From Prevotella sp. MA2016 (GTDB lineage: Bacteria > Bacteroidota > Bacteroidia > Bacteroidales > Bacteroidaceae), in the NCBI RefSeq assembly GCF_000619825.1, contig NZ_JHUW01000006.1, forward strand, positions 496,001 through 560,000: a stretch of 64,000 nt of DNA, read 5' to 3'. Position 1 is the first letter of the stretch; each line of letters starts with the position of its first letter. The translations under genes and the position numbers were made by a program. The notes beneath the pieces were generated by a model. That model made no database searches. It saw only the letters and a list, made by a program, of their open reading frames with translations, and had not been told where the DNA came from. Below are positions 16,722 to 24,974 of the stretch, one piece after another.

Positions 16722-17995
16722 TCAATACTTTCGGCTATGCTTTGTAATACATAATCGAGAATCTCAGGTGTGTGAGTCTCGGAGATGAAGTTGCCCTCGA
16801 ACTGCGACGGACTGACGTAGATGCCGCGACTGAGCATGTTGCGGAAGTAGCGGGCAAAACGCTGCTGATCGGAGCGCTGTGTGTCCTTGAAATTGCGCAC
16901 CGCACTGTCGTTGAAGAACAATGTGAACATCGAGCCACAACGGTTCAACTGAATACCTTTGCCAGCAATAATCTGCTCAAGTTTAGCAATGAAGGCATCG
17001 CTCTTGGCTTCGAGCTCATCGTAGAAACCAGGGCGCGACAGCTGTGTGAGCGTCTCGATACCTGCTGCCATAGCCACAGGGTTGCCACTCAGTGTGCCAG
17101 CCTGATAGACAGGGCCGTCGGGAGCCAGCACCTTCATGATATCCTCGCGACCACCAAAGGCGGCTGCTGGGAATCCGCCACCTACAATCTTACCAACGGT
17201 GGTCATATCGGGCTTGATGCCGAAGCGCTGCTGCGCACCACCCAGAGACAGGCGGAAACCGGTAATCACCTCGTCGAAAATCAAGATGGCACCATACTGC
17301 TCAGTCACCTCGCGGGTAGCCTTGAGGAAGTCCTCGGTAGGTACCACCACACCCATGTTACAAGCCACAGGCTCGATGATGAGTGCTGCCACCTCATGGC
17401 CATGCTCGCTGAAGAACTGGCGCAGGGCCTCGGTGTCGTTATAAGGCAGCACGGCTGTATATTTCACAAATCCATCGGGCACACCGGCAGATGAGGCGTT
17501 AGAGATATTGGCCACACCCGAACCAGCCGATACCAGCAGGTGGTCGGCATGACCATGATAGTTGCCCTCGAACTTCACCAAAATGTTGCGACCAGTAAAG
17601 CCACGTGCCACACGGATGGCCGACATGGTGGCCTCGGTGCCGCTGTTCACAAAGCGCAGGCGCTCCATAGATGGGAATGCCTGACGTACTTTCTCGGCCA
17701 AGGTGGTCTCGCTCACGGTAGGGATGCCGTAGCTGCTGCCACGACCTACAGCGTCGATAGCAGCCTGACTGACACGCGCATTGTTATGCCCCAGAATAAA
17801 CACACCCCACGACATACAGAAGTCGATGATGCGGTTGTCATCGATATCGGTGAAATAGGCTCCTTGGGCCTCCTTCACAAAGAGGGGTGTGGTGCCCACG
17901 CTCTTCAGCGCTCTCACCGGACTGTTCACACCGCCGGGAATCACCTTCAGTGCCTGCTCAAAAGCCGCCGCAGATTTTATACGTTCGTTTATCAT
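16718..17995 (-). CDS. hemL: Glutamate-1-semialdehyde 2,1-aminomutase
   Basis: 425 residues, full length. PLP-dependent class III aminotransferase fold with the PLP lysine in MTTVGKIVGGGFPAAAFGGR and the signature PGGVNSPVRALKSVG near the start. Converts glutamate-1-semialdehyde to 5-aminolevulinate, the product used by HemB encoded just upstream. Part of the minus-strand hem operon (hemAC, hemD, hemB, hemL), last in order; the 16-base gap to hemB is an AT-rich AATTAAAGAATTGAAA spacer. Confidence 0.97.
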   Translation of the reverse strand: MINERIKSAAAFEQALKVIPGGVNSPVRALKSVGTTPLFVKEAQGAYFTDIDDNRIIDFCMSWGVFILGHNNARVSQAAIDAVGRGSSYGIPTVSETTLAEKVRQAFPSMERLRFVNSGTEATMSAIRVARGFTGRNILVKFEGNYHGHADHLLVSAGSGVANISNASSAGVPDGFVKYTAVLPYNDTEALRQFFSEHGHEVAALIIEPVACNMGVVVPTEDFLKATREVTEQYGAILIFDEVITGFRLSLGGAQQRFGIKPDMTTVGKIVGGGFPAAAFGGREDIMKVLAPDGPVYQAGTLSGNPVAMAAGIETLTQLSRPGFYDELEAKSDAFIAKLEQIIAGKGIQLNRCGSMFTLFFNDSAVRNFKDTQRSDQQRFARYFRNMLSRGIYVSPSQFEGNFISETHTPEILDYVLQSIAESID

Positions 17996-18011
17996 TTAAT
18001 TTTTCAATTCT

Positions 18012-18986
18012 TTAATTTTTAAATTTTTCCATGTATTCCTTAGCGTAATACGAAATGATATACTGCGCACCAGCACGCTTGATGGCAATCAGACTCTCGT
18101 AAACCACGCGCTGCTCATCGAGATAACCCAACTTGGCAGCAGCCTTCAGCATCGAATACTCACCACTCACCTGATAAGCCACCATGGGGATGTTAGGGAA
18201 TCGCTCCACACCGCGAGCTATCATGTCGAGATAAGGCATGGCGGGCTTCACCATGGTCCAGTCGGCACCCTCCTCAATATCAGCGGCAATCTCATCGAGA
18301 CCCTGATCGTGGGTACGGTAGTCCATCTGATAGGTCTTACGGTCGCCGAAGGCAGGAGCCGAGTCGGCAGCATCACGGAATGGGCCATAGAAGGCCGAAG
18401 CATACTTGGCCGAGTAAGCCAGGATCTTGCACTTGTCGCGCAGACCGGCCTCGCGCAGACGCTTGTCCAGCGCTTCAATCTGTCCGTCCATCATAGCCGA
18501 AGGAGCCACGAAGTCGGCACCGGCCTTGGCATGCACGTAAGCCATCTCAGCCAGCAGGGGCAGGGTAGAGTCGTTTTCTACATCATGGTCGTGCAGCAGT
18601 CCGCAGTGGCCATGACTGGTATATTCGCACAGACAAACATCGGTGATGACGCACACCTCGGGCTGGGCTGCCTTGATGGCCATGACGGCACGGCAAACCA
18701 GCGCATCCTCGGCATAAGCCAGTGAGCCGCGCTCGTCTTTCTGTGAATCCTCAATAACGCCAAACAGCAGCACCTTGTCGATGCCCAGGGCGTAGATTTC
18801 CTTGATATCCTCAACGAGGGTGTCGATAGAGAAACGGTAGATGCCTGGCATCGTGCTGATTTCATCCTTTACATGCTCACCTTCTACTACAAAGTAGGGG
18901 TAGATAAAGTCTTTCACATCTACACTCACGTCGGCATAGCGGTCGCGTGTAGCTTGGTCCTTTCTGAATTCTCTGAATCGTTTCAT
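18012..18986 (-). CDS. hemB: Porphobilinogen synthase (ALA dehydratase)
   Basis: 324 residues, full length. Active-site lysines lie in CKILAYSAKYASAFYGPFRD and in TMVKPAMPYLD; the metal-site region is VCLCEYTSHGHCGLL with cysteines and His, so probably a zinc-type enzyme. Condenses two 5-aminolevulinate molecules into porphobilinogen. Third gene of the hem operon, 5 bases after hemD. Confidence 0.97.
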   Translation of the reverse strand: MKRFREFRKDQATRDRYADVSVDVKDFIYPYFVVEGEHVKDEISTMPGIYRFSIDTLVEDIKEIYALGIDKVLLFGVIEDSQKDERGSLAYAEDALVCRAVMAIKAAQPEVCVITDVCLCEYTSHGHCGLLHDHDVENDSTLPLLAEMAYVHAKAGADFVAPSAMMDGQIEALDKRLREAGLRDKCKILAYSAKYASAFYGPFRDAADSAPAFGDRKTYQMDYRTHDQGLDEIAADIEEGADWTMVKPAMPYLDMIARGVERFPNIPMVAYQVSGEYSMLKAAAKLGYLDEQRVVYESLIAIKRAGAQYIISYYAKEYMEKFKN

Positions 18987-18991
18987 ATCGT

Positions 18992-19627
18992 TTATATTTT
19001 AAATTGGGTTTCGAAATAATTGCGGGTGATGGGGCCTCGGGTCTCATAAACCTTGTCGGTGGGTAATGAGCCATATAGACTGATGAAATGGCTCACGGTG
19101 GATGGCGATGTAAACACAATGCGGTCGATGGTGCTGATATCCACCTTCTGCGGATTTTCCGGCATGCGGTTGTGATAGGCGGTGACGGTGGTCACCTGGA
19201 AGCCACGATAGCGCAAACCGTCGGGGATGATGCTCAGAGCTATGTCGGAGCGCGGTATGAGAACATGGCCTCGGGGCTGCTGGCTGAACCACTCGATAAC
19301 ACCATATGAGTTGTCGCTGGCAGTTTGACTGATATCCTTAAACCCAGCCTTTTGCAGAGCGGCAGTGGTAGTGCAGCCGATTGACACGATGCGCACCGAT
19401 GGTGGCAGGGGCTGATGCAGAAACTTGGCAAAGTGCTTGACGGTATGCCTGCTGGTGAAAAGCAGATAGTCGTAGCTGTTGATGCCTGCTGCGGTTTCCT
19501 GCAGTGTGCGCTCGTCGCTCACGGGCACAATCTCTATCAGCGGGGTGCACACCACATCAGCGCCATAGCGTTGCTGCAGCTGCTCCTGATTGTCGTGGCT
19601 GACGATGCCTGTATAGAGTGTGGTCAT
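18992..19627 (-). CDS. hemD: Uroporphyrinogen-III synthase
   Basis: 211 residues, somewhat short of the usual 240-250. The two-lobed fold is visible from YDYLLFTSRHTVKHFAKFL and RIVFTSPSTVSHFISLYGSL, which are the equivalent strand-helix units of the two domains. It cyclises hydroxymethylbilane with inversion of ring D. It overlaps the end of the hemA-hemC gene by 4 bases. Sequence is weakly conserved in this family, but order in the operon supports the call. Confidence 0.88.
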   Translation of the reverse strand: MTTLYTGIVSHDNQEQLQQRYGADVVCTPLIEIVPVSDERTLQETAAGINSYDYLLFTSRHTVKHFAKFLHQPLPPSVRIVSIGCTTTAALQKAGFKDISQTASDNSYGVIEWFSQQPRGHVLIPRSDIALSIIPDGLRYRGFQVTTVTAYHNRMPENPQKVDISTIDRIVFTSPSTVSHFISLYGSLPTDKVYETRGPITRNYFETQFKI

Positions 19628-21150
19628 AGGATGCTGTCTTTGGCAAAGAGGGTTTTCAGGTCTTCGCGGCCTTTGCGTGCGGTGATGGCCAGTCGGCCCT
19701 GCATGGGATGCGTGGCAAAAGGCAGCACCTCGGTTATCTCATCTTCCATCCCCAATCGCTTCAAGGCACAGGTGGCCACGATGGCGGCATCCACCTCACC
19801 GTTGCGCACCTGCTGTACGCGGTCTTCAATACATCCGCGGATGCCTACTATCTCAACGTCGGGTCGCAGGGCCATCAGTTCCTTGCGGCGCAGCGGTGAA
19901 CTGGTACCTATTTTGCTGCCAGCAGGCAGTTGTGCCAGCGAGAGATGGTTGCGGCTCACCAGTGAGTCGGTCTTGTCGAAAGCCTCGTAGAGTGCTATCA
20001 CCTCCAGTCCGCCATTGAGCCGTTCGGGCAGGTCTTTGGCCGAGTGGATGGCAATGTCGGCCTCACCCTTCAGCAGGGCTTGGTCTAGTTCGCGGGTGAA
20101 CATGTCGTCGGGGGCTTCGCCATTCAGCAGCGATATCTTCTGGTGCTTATCGCCAAATGACTGTTGTATCTTGAGTTTATAGGCCACGTCGGGCAGGCGG
20201 TTCATCACTTCCTGCACCTGCAGTTGCGACAGTTTGCTGCTGCGCGCCACAATGCGAACGGTGTTATGACTGCGGCGGCGCTCCATAATCTCGCGTAGCA
20301 GTCCTATCTCCTCCTCAATCATGAGCTCGGCTTTCTTCACCTCATCGCCTCTGATGGCAATGTTGTCCTGCACCTTGCGCTCCACATCCTGCAGATTATA
20401 GAGCGTCACGTTGGGGTAGTCAACCACTGCAGGGTCGATATCACGTGGGAAAGCCAGGTCGATGGCTAGCAAGGGACGCTCAGGGTTCAAGTCTTCCTTG
20501 TAGATGATGGCGTGCTCAGATGATGTGGCACTGATCAGAATGTCAGTATCCTTCAGGAAATCATTTTTCTCGTTCAGTGGTCGCACGTCTATGCCGTAAG
20601 GTGCTGCCATCTTGCGGGCTTTCTCTTCCGTGCGGTTGGCCAGCATCATCACCTTGGCACCCTTGTTCTTCAGGAACTTGATGATATCCTCGGTCAACTT
20701 ATTCACACCGATGATGGTGATATGGGCATTCACAAGGTCCAGATGCTGCTGCTCGATAATCTCGATGGCTGCCAGACTGTGGCTCACGGCACCTTGTGAT
20801 ATCTGTGTCTCTGTTCTTACGCGTTTGCCTATCTGCAGAGCGCACTCAAAGAGCTTGTGCAGTCCTGCTGACAGCTTCTTGCCGCTGTTGCGGGCATTCT
20901 GATAGGCCTCCTTCACCTGACCCTGTACGGCACGCTCGCCAACGATAGCCGACTCTAAGCCGCATACCACACGAAACAAGTGGCGTGCCACGTCGTCGGG
21001 TACCTCGCCATCGCCGTAGTAGAGCTCTACACGGTTGCATGTCTGAAGAAACACCGAAGGACTCTCGGTATCGCGGTTTAGCTGTTTGAAGTAATTCTCA
21101 CGTTCATCTAGCGATGTGTTGAGATGGTTGATGGATTTGTATTGTATCAT
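19624..21150 (-). CDS. Fused glutamyl-tRNA reductase (HemA) - porphobilinogen deaminase (HemC)
   Basis: 508 residues. Residues 1-295 are glutamyl-tRNA reductase: catalytic C38 in TCNRVELY, substrate domain GLESAIVGERAVQGQVKEAY, NADPH domain with an atypical loop IIGVNKLTE; the C-terminal dimerisation domain is missing or very short. Residues 298-508 are hydroxymethylbilane synthase domains 1 and 2: ARSSKLSQLQ, IHSAKDLPERLNG with the catalytic Asp 373, and GTSSPLRRKEL. The protein ends at about the point where HemC domain 3, with the cofactor cysteine, should begin. hemD follows with a 4-base overlap, so no split domain is hidden there. Confidence 0.9.
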   Translation of the reverse strand: MIQYKSINHLNTSLDERENYFKQLNRDTESPSVFLQTCNRVELYYGDGEVPDDVARHLFRVVCGLESAIVGERAVQGQVKEAYQNARNSGKKLSAGLHKLFECALQIGKRVRTETQISQGAVSHSLAAIEIIEQQHLDLVNAHITIIGVNKLTEDIIKFLKNKGAKVMMLANRTEEKARKMAAPYGIDVRPLNEKNDFLKDTDILISATSSEHAIIYKEDLNPERPLLAIDLAFPRDIDPAVVDYPNVTLYNLQDVERKVQDNIAIRGDEVKKAELMIEEEIGLLREIMERRRSHNTVRIVARSSKLSQLQVQEVMNRLPDVAYKLKIQQSFGDKHQKISLLNGEAPDDMFTRELDQALLKGEADIAIHSAKDLPERLNGGLEVIALYEAFDKTDSLVSRNHLSLAQLPAGSKIGTSSPLRRKELMALRPDVEIVGIRGCIEDRVQQVRNGEVDAAIVATCALKRLGMEDEITEVLPFATHPMQGRLAITARKGREDLKTLFAKDSIL

Positions 21151-21194
21151 ACCTATTGCTTAAATCCGATTCTCGTTATCATTGAAATCGGGTG

Positions 21195-21225
21195 CAAAGG
21201 TAGTGGTTCTGCGTTTTTTTCGCAA
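21195..21225 (-). promoter_or_regulatory. Promoter of the hem operon
   Basis: On the minus strand TTG (21223-21225), 20 bases, TACCTTTG (21195-21202). A second box TATCTTTG at 21298-21305 lies further upstream with a near-match ATG in place of TTG. Confidence 0.75.
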
Positions 21226-21352
21226 TCCCTATTTATATGGATTCATCGTGGTTTACCATGGTGGCTACACACGAATCTGACCATACGTTTTCGGCTGCAA
21301 AGATACAAATATTAGCAAAGAACTTCATATCTAACAATTATTTAATATGTTA

Positions 21353-23383
21353 TTATAGCTGGAAAGAAAGATTGAAATAGATGTTCCGACCTTTCTGGGG
21401 AATGTGATTCCAGTCGGAATAGGTGGAGTAATGGCGGTCGAAAAGGTTTTCTACACCAAGGTGGATGTCGGTGCCTACGGTGCCAAACTGGAAATGACCG
21501 CCAATGTTGAAATGCCAGATGGCATAGCCTGCCGTAGGGGTCTCACCGTATTTGCTGCCGTAATGACTGTTGCGTGCCACAGCCTGTACGCCGGCTTCCG
21601 ACTCAAGGTTCTTCCAGAATAACTTGAGTGCACCCTGATAGGTGAGTGGGGCTATCATGGGCAGTCGGGCACCGGTGTTCTCCTTGCCATAGCTATAGGT
21701 CAGGCGATTGTGCCAACTGAGCCAGTCGGTCAACTGCCAGTTTACCACGGCTGCGGCATTGATGATCTGTGCGTCGTTCAGGTTGTGATACACTTTTACA
21801 CCCTCGGCACCGATGGTCATGGGTGACAGGCGTTCGTCGGGGGTACCGATGATATAGTTCTGAAAGAAAAAGGTATTGGCCTCCAAACTGGCTTCAACTG
21901 TTTCGGATGTCCAGGCCAGTGAGCCGTTGAGTTCAAAAGCACGCTCATGCTTCAGGTTGGGATTGCCGATGTAATCGTAGCGGTCGAAGGTGTTGTTGAG
22001 AAAATAGCCGTAGGCCTCAGTGACAGAGGGGGTACGACTGCCATAGCCTGTGCCCACAGCCAGTTTCCAACCGTTGTGTCTGTAAGCATAGCTAAATGCC
22101 ACGCGTCCTGTCAGGTCGGATGCTGTGCGCTCCATACCAGGAAAATAGATGCTCAGTGCACGAAAACCTTCATCATCGTTGATGCGGCGATATTGCCATG
22201 CCCCCTTGGCCGACAGATGGATGGTGTGATGGGGTGCCAGTTGGATGTCGTCAGTCAGTGCCAGTCCCTGACTCAGGGTGCCCACATCGGGCCACGTGAG
22301 CATATACATGGGTTTGGCGCCTTTAACATACATCGTCATATCGGCAAAGAGGGTGTTGTAATAGGCATCGTAGTTGAGTTGATATTGGTGGTTGGCACTG
22401 CTGCCCTGCAATAGGCTATAGAGACCTGTGGTGCTGCTGCGCCCTGGCATGTCCATGTGGATAACCACATCGGGACGATGGGTATCGTCCATATTGTGGG
22501 TGATATGGTTGTAATAAGCCTTGGTCTCCCAACGGTAGAAAAGTCCATGCAACTGCTCGCGACGGTAGGAGAGCGACGAGATGAAACCTGTGGCATCGCT
22601 CACGTCCATGGTGAGGGCAGGATAGCCCACATCGGTGGCACGATCGAAGATGACAGTACCCTCGATGATGTGATTCTTGACCGGTTGCCAACCGAGATTC
22701 AGAAATGTGTTCACCTTCTGGAACTGTGAGAATTCCACCTCCTCATGTCCACCAGCCTTGTAGTTGTCTGCATGGCGGTAAAAGGCTCCCACATTACTAT
22801 AGAATCTATCGGTGGAGAATGCTGCATCGGCACCATACACCTGCAGATGCCCGTTGGCCTCATAGCCCATGGTGGCATTATATGCGTGCGACTTGGCGTC
22901 AAATCCTGCCTTGCGCAGTTTCAGGTCTATGCTACCACCGATATTGCCGGTGGCCTGTGGATTACCGTCGAGACCGGAGTCAAGACGGATGCGCTGCAGG
23001 TTGCCACTCTCCACATAGCTCGTCACGGGGTCCATCTTGTCGGTGCAGGCATAGAATATCTTCATGCCATCGATGGTGGTGGATACGCGCTCGGTGGCCA
23101 TGCTGTTTACAACGGGTTCCCAAGCATAATTGCCACGGCGCACCATGTCAACATGCCCCAACTGCAGCAGATGCTCTTCGATTGAGGCTGAGCGCCCTTT
23201 GCCTGCCACCTTGCGCTTGGCACCTACGACAGAAGTGACGGTTACCTCTGAGAGCGATGCCTCGCGATGTATGCTGTCGGTGCTGGGTGTTTGTGAATAA
23301 GTAGGGGCAGCCATGAACGACTGCCCTGAAACAAGAACCAAACACAAACCAAACCTATGAATGAAGCTATATTTTCTGTTCAT
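21353..23383 (-). CDS. TonB-dependent receptor, OprC/NosA-like copper type
   Basis: 676 residues. Signal peptide about 1-30, plug with the TonB-box-like SLSEVTVTSV, then a beta-barrel ending in a typical C-terminal phenylalanine strand (NIYFNLSFQL). C113-xxx-M117 (YACTDKMDP) and H296-x-M298 (THNMDD) reproduce the CxxxM...HxM copper site of Pseudomonas OprC, and the distance between them (183 residues) is close to that in OprC. It should import copper ions across the outer membrane. Last gene of the eight-gene operon, 17 bases after the Met-rich lipoprotein. Confidence 0.85.
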   Translation of the reverse strand: MNRKYSFIHRFGLCLVLVSGQSFMAAPTYSQTPSTDSIHREASLSEVTVTSVVGAKRKVAGKGRSASIEEHLLQLGHVDMVRRGNYAWEPVVNSMATERVSTTIDGMKIFYACTDKMDPVTSYVESGNLQRIRLDSGLDGNPQATGNIGGSIDLKLRKAGFDAKSHAYNATMGYEANGHLQVYGADAAFSTDRFYSNVGAFYRHADNYKAGGHEEVEFSQFQKVNTFLNLGWQPVKNHIIEGTVIFDRATDVGYPALTMDVSDATGFISSLSYRREQLHGLFYRWETKAYYNHITHNMDDTHRPDVVIHMDMPGRSSTTGLYSLLQGSSANHQYQLNYDAYYNTLFADMTMYVKGAKPMYMLTWPDVGTLSQGLALTDDIQLAPHHTIHLSAKGAWQYRRINDDEGFRALSIYFPGMERTASDLTGRVAFSYAYRHNGWKLAVGTGYGSRTPSVTEAYGYFLNNTFDRYDYIGNPNLKHERAFELNGSLAWTSETVEASLEANTFFFQNYIIGTPDERLSPMTIGAEGVKVYHNLNDAQIINAAAVVNWQLTDWLSWHNRLTYSYGKENTGARLPMIAPLTYQGALKLFWKNLESEAGVQAVARNSHYGSKYGETPTAGYAIWHFNIGGHFQFGTVGTDIHLGVENLFDRHYSTYSDWNHIPQKGRNIYFNLSFQL

Positions 23384-23400
23384 ACAACCATATCTTATGT

Positions 23401-24360
23401 TTATATTGTGATAGTCCAGTAGAGACTGCTGTATCCGCTACTGTCGTTATCGCCTCCGGCCACGATGTTTCCATCCTTGTCTTTCACCACCAGATGGATA
23501 TTCCACAAGCCTGTCATAGAGAGGTTGAGCTTGCCCTCATACACCCCAGACTCCTGTTTCACGAGTGGTTCGTTGTTAGGAGAGCTATGATCACCCATAT
23601 CGGGCATGGTGGGAGTCATCTCGATGGTGAAGGTTTCTTCGGCAGCCAGATAAGGCTTGGTCTTGTCGGTGCTCTGCTTCGACACGTAAGCCTGAATGGT
23701 GTTGATGCCGGTTTGGAAATTGTTGGGATTAACCAGCGAGAGATAGTAGGTGGTGTCGCCTGCTTTGAACGACTTGAGCCAAGCCAGTCCGCTGGCCAGT
23801 GCATCCACATTGATGACTGTGGCATCGTGGGTGATGCTCTGTTTCTGCGTTGAGGCCTTGTACGACAGTTCCCAGAAACCACCATCACTGCTACTCATGA
23901 GAAACGACACCCAGGCACGGCGAACGGCAGGGAAGGTCTGATCGTAGAGCACGGCCTCTGTTGCCGTTGGGGTGGAGTGCTGCATGTTCTTCATCGTCAT
24001 GGTCATCACAGGTGTGATGTCGCTGACTTCAAAGTCGCGCACATAGCCCTGTGTTGAAATCTTGATGAGTGCGAAGTATAGGTCGTTGTAGCCTACGTGC
24101 AACTTTCCGCCTGCCGAGTATGCCCTCAGTTCGTATTTGTCGGCAATCGTGTCGCGCAGTTCTGTTATCTCTTTCACGAATCCGTTGTTCAGGAAAGCAT
24201 AAGCCAGGAATGTCTCTTCTGCATTGCAGCACTCGCTGTCTTCCTCTCCTGGGATAATAATGTCGGGTGTGCCATTGTCTGAACTGCCTCCGCAAGCAGT
24301 GAGGAGCAATGTAACGGTAACGGCGCTGATAAATAGATTAAATAATTGTTTTTTCATCAT
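23401..24360 (-). CDS. Met-rich lipoprotein with a YtkA/FixH-like domain
   Basis: 319 residues with a lipobox LLTAC (C23). MTMTMKNMQH near residue 123 and TPTMPDMGDHSS near 248 offer Met/His ligands of the type used for periplasmic copper. The C-terminal 70 residues (YEGKLNLSMTGLWNIHLVVK) resemble the YtkA-like domain found in copper-handling envelope proteins. Probably anchored to the outer membrane, it could pass copper to or from the TonB receptor encoded 17 bases downstream. It overlaps the end of the C_GCAxxG_C_C gene by 4 bases. Confidence 0.7.
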   Translation of the reverse strand: MMKKQLFNLFISAVTVTLLLTACGGSSDNGTPDIIIPGEEDSECCNAEETFLAYAFLNNGFVKEITELRDTIADKYELRAYSAGGKLHVGYNDLYFALIKISTQGYVRDFEVSDITPVMTMTMKNMQHSTPTATEAVLYDQTFPAVRRAWVSFLMSSSDGGFWELSYKASTQKQSITHDATVINVDALASGLAWLKSFKAGDTTYYLSLVNPNNFQTGINTIQAYVSKQSTDKTKPYLAAEETFTIEMTPTMPDMGDHSSPNNEPLVKQESGVYEGKLNLSMTGLWNIHLVVKDKDGNIVAGGDNDSSGYSSLYWTITI

Positions 24361-24965
24361 CTCTCTTCTTTTTGAATTTGTTCAACTAATGTTTGTTGCC
24401 ATGGAGCGATTGTTCCTGTCATGATGTCGCCTTCTCGGAATAGAACTTCTATCACCTTCTGTACGGCGCAGAGATTGCAACCGTCGCAGTGGTCGAAGTG
24501 ATATCGTCCGTAGATATCCCCGCAAGAGATGGAGCCTTGCTGCTGCTTGAACTCATCATACACCTCGCGTGCCAGACGCAGATGTTTCTCCTTATCACCG
24601 CTGGCATAGAATCCCAGAGCGATAATCGCACCAGACAAGGCTCCACATGTGCCTTGCGAGAATTCGTGACCAATGCCTCCTGAGAAACTGTCGGACATAC
24701 TCCTTAGCTGTTGCTCACTGAATACCGTTCCCAAGGTGGCAGCAATGGCCGTCAGCGAGATGGCTGAGCAACCATAGTGCTTACCTCCACGGAGGGCTAT
24801 CTGGCGTTTGGCCTCTCCAACCAGCGAGTCGAGCGACTGATGCTGACTGGTGGCCAGAAATACGGGCGGGAATGCCTTGCGCAGCGAATCGGCATCTGTA
24901 GCAGCTGTCATAGCTGCCGGTACCGATGCCAAAGCGGTGAGTATGGTCAGTTTCTGATATCCCAT
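24357..24965 (-). CDS. C_GCAxxG_C_C family redox protein, probably exported
   Basis: 202 residues. Cysteines at 66 (HYGCSA), 107 (GTCGALSGAIIALG), 148 (SCGD), 160, 163 and 166 (CDGCNLC) follow the C_GCAxxG_C_C family pattern, whose function is unknown but is thought to involve redox or metal binding. Residues 5-22 form a hydrophobic signal-like segment, unusual for the family. The gene lies between the OsmC pair and the copper lipoprotein in one operon. Confidence 0.78.
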   Translation of the reverse strand: MGYQKLTILTALASVPAAMTAATDADSLRKAFPPVFLATSQHQSLDSLVGEAKRQIALRGGKHYGCSAISLTAIAATLGTVFSEQQLRSMSDSFSGGIGHEFSQGTCGALSGAIIALGFYASGDKEKHLRLAREVYDEFKQQQGSISCGDIYGRYHFDHCDGCNLCAVQKVIEVLFREGDIMTGTIAPWQQTLVEQIQKEER

Positions 24966-24974
24966 AAATGTCTG

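Noticed and set aside
19624..19700. Frameshift hiding HemC domain 3
   Set aside because: The DNA after the stop encodes HemD in another frame without interruption, and no HemC domain-3 motif is seen in any frame.
21353..23383. Heme or cobalamin receptor because of the nearby hem genes
   Set aside because: The hem operon has its own promoter, and the receptor's CxxxM...HxM points to copper.
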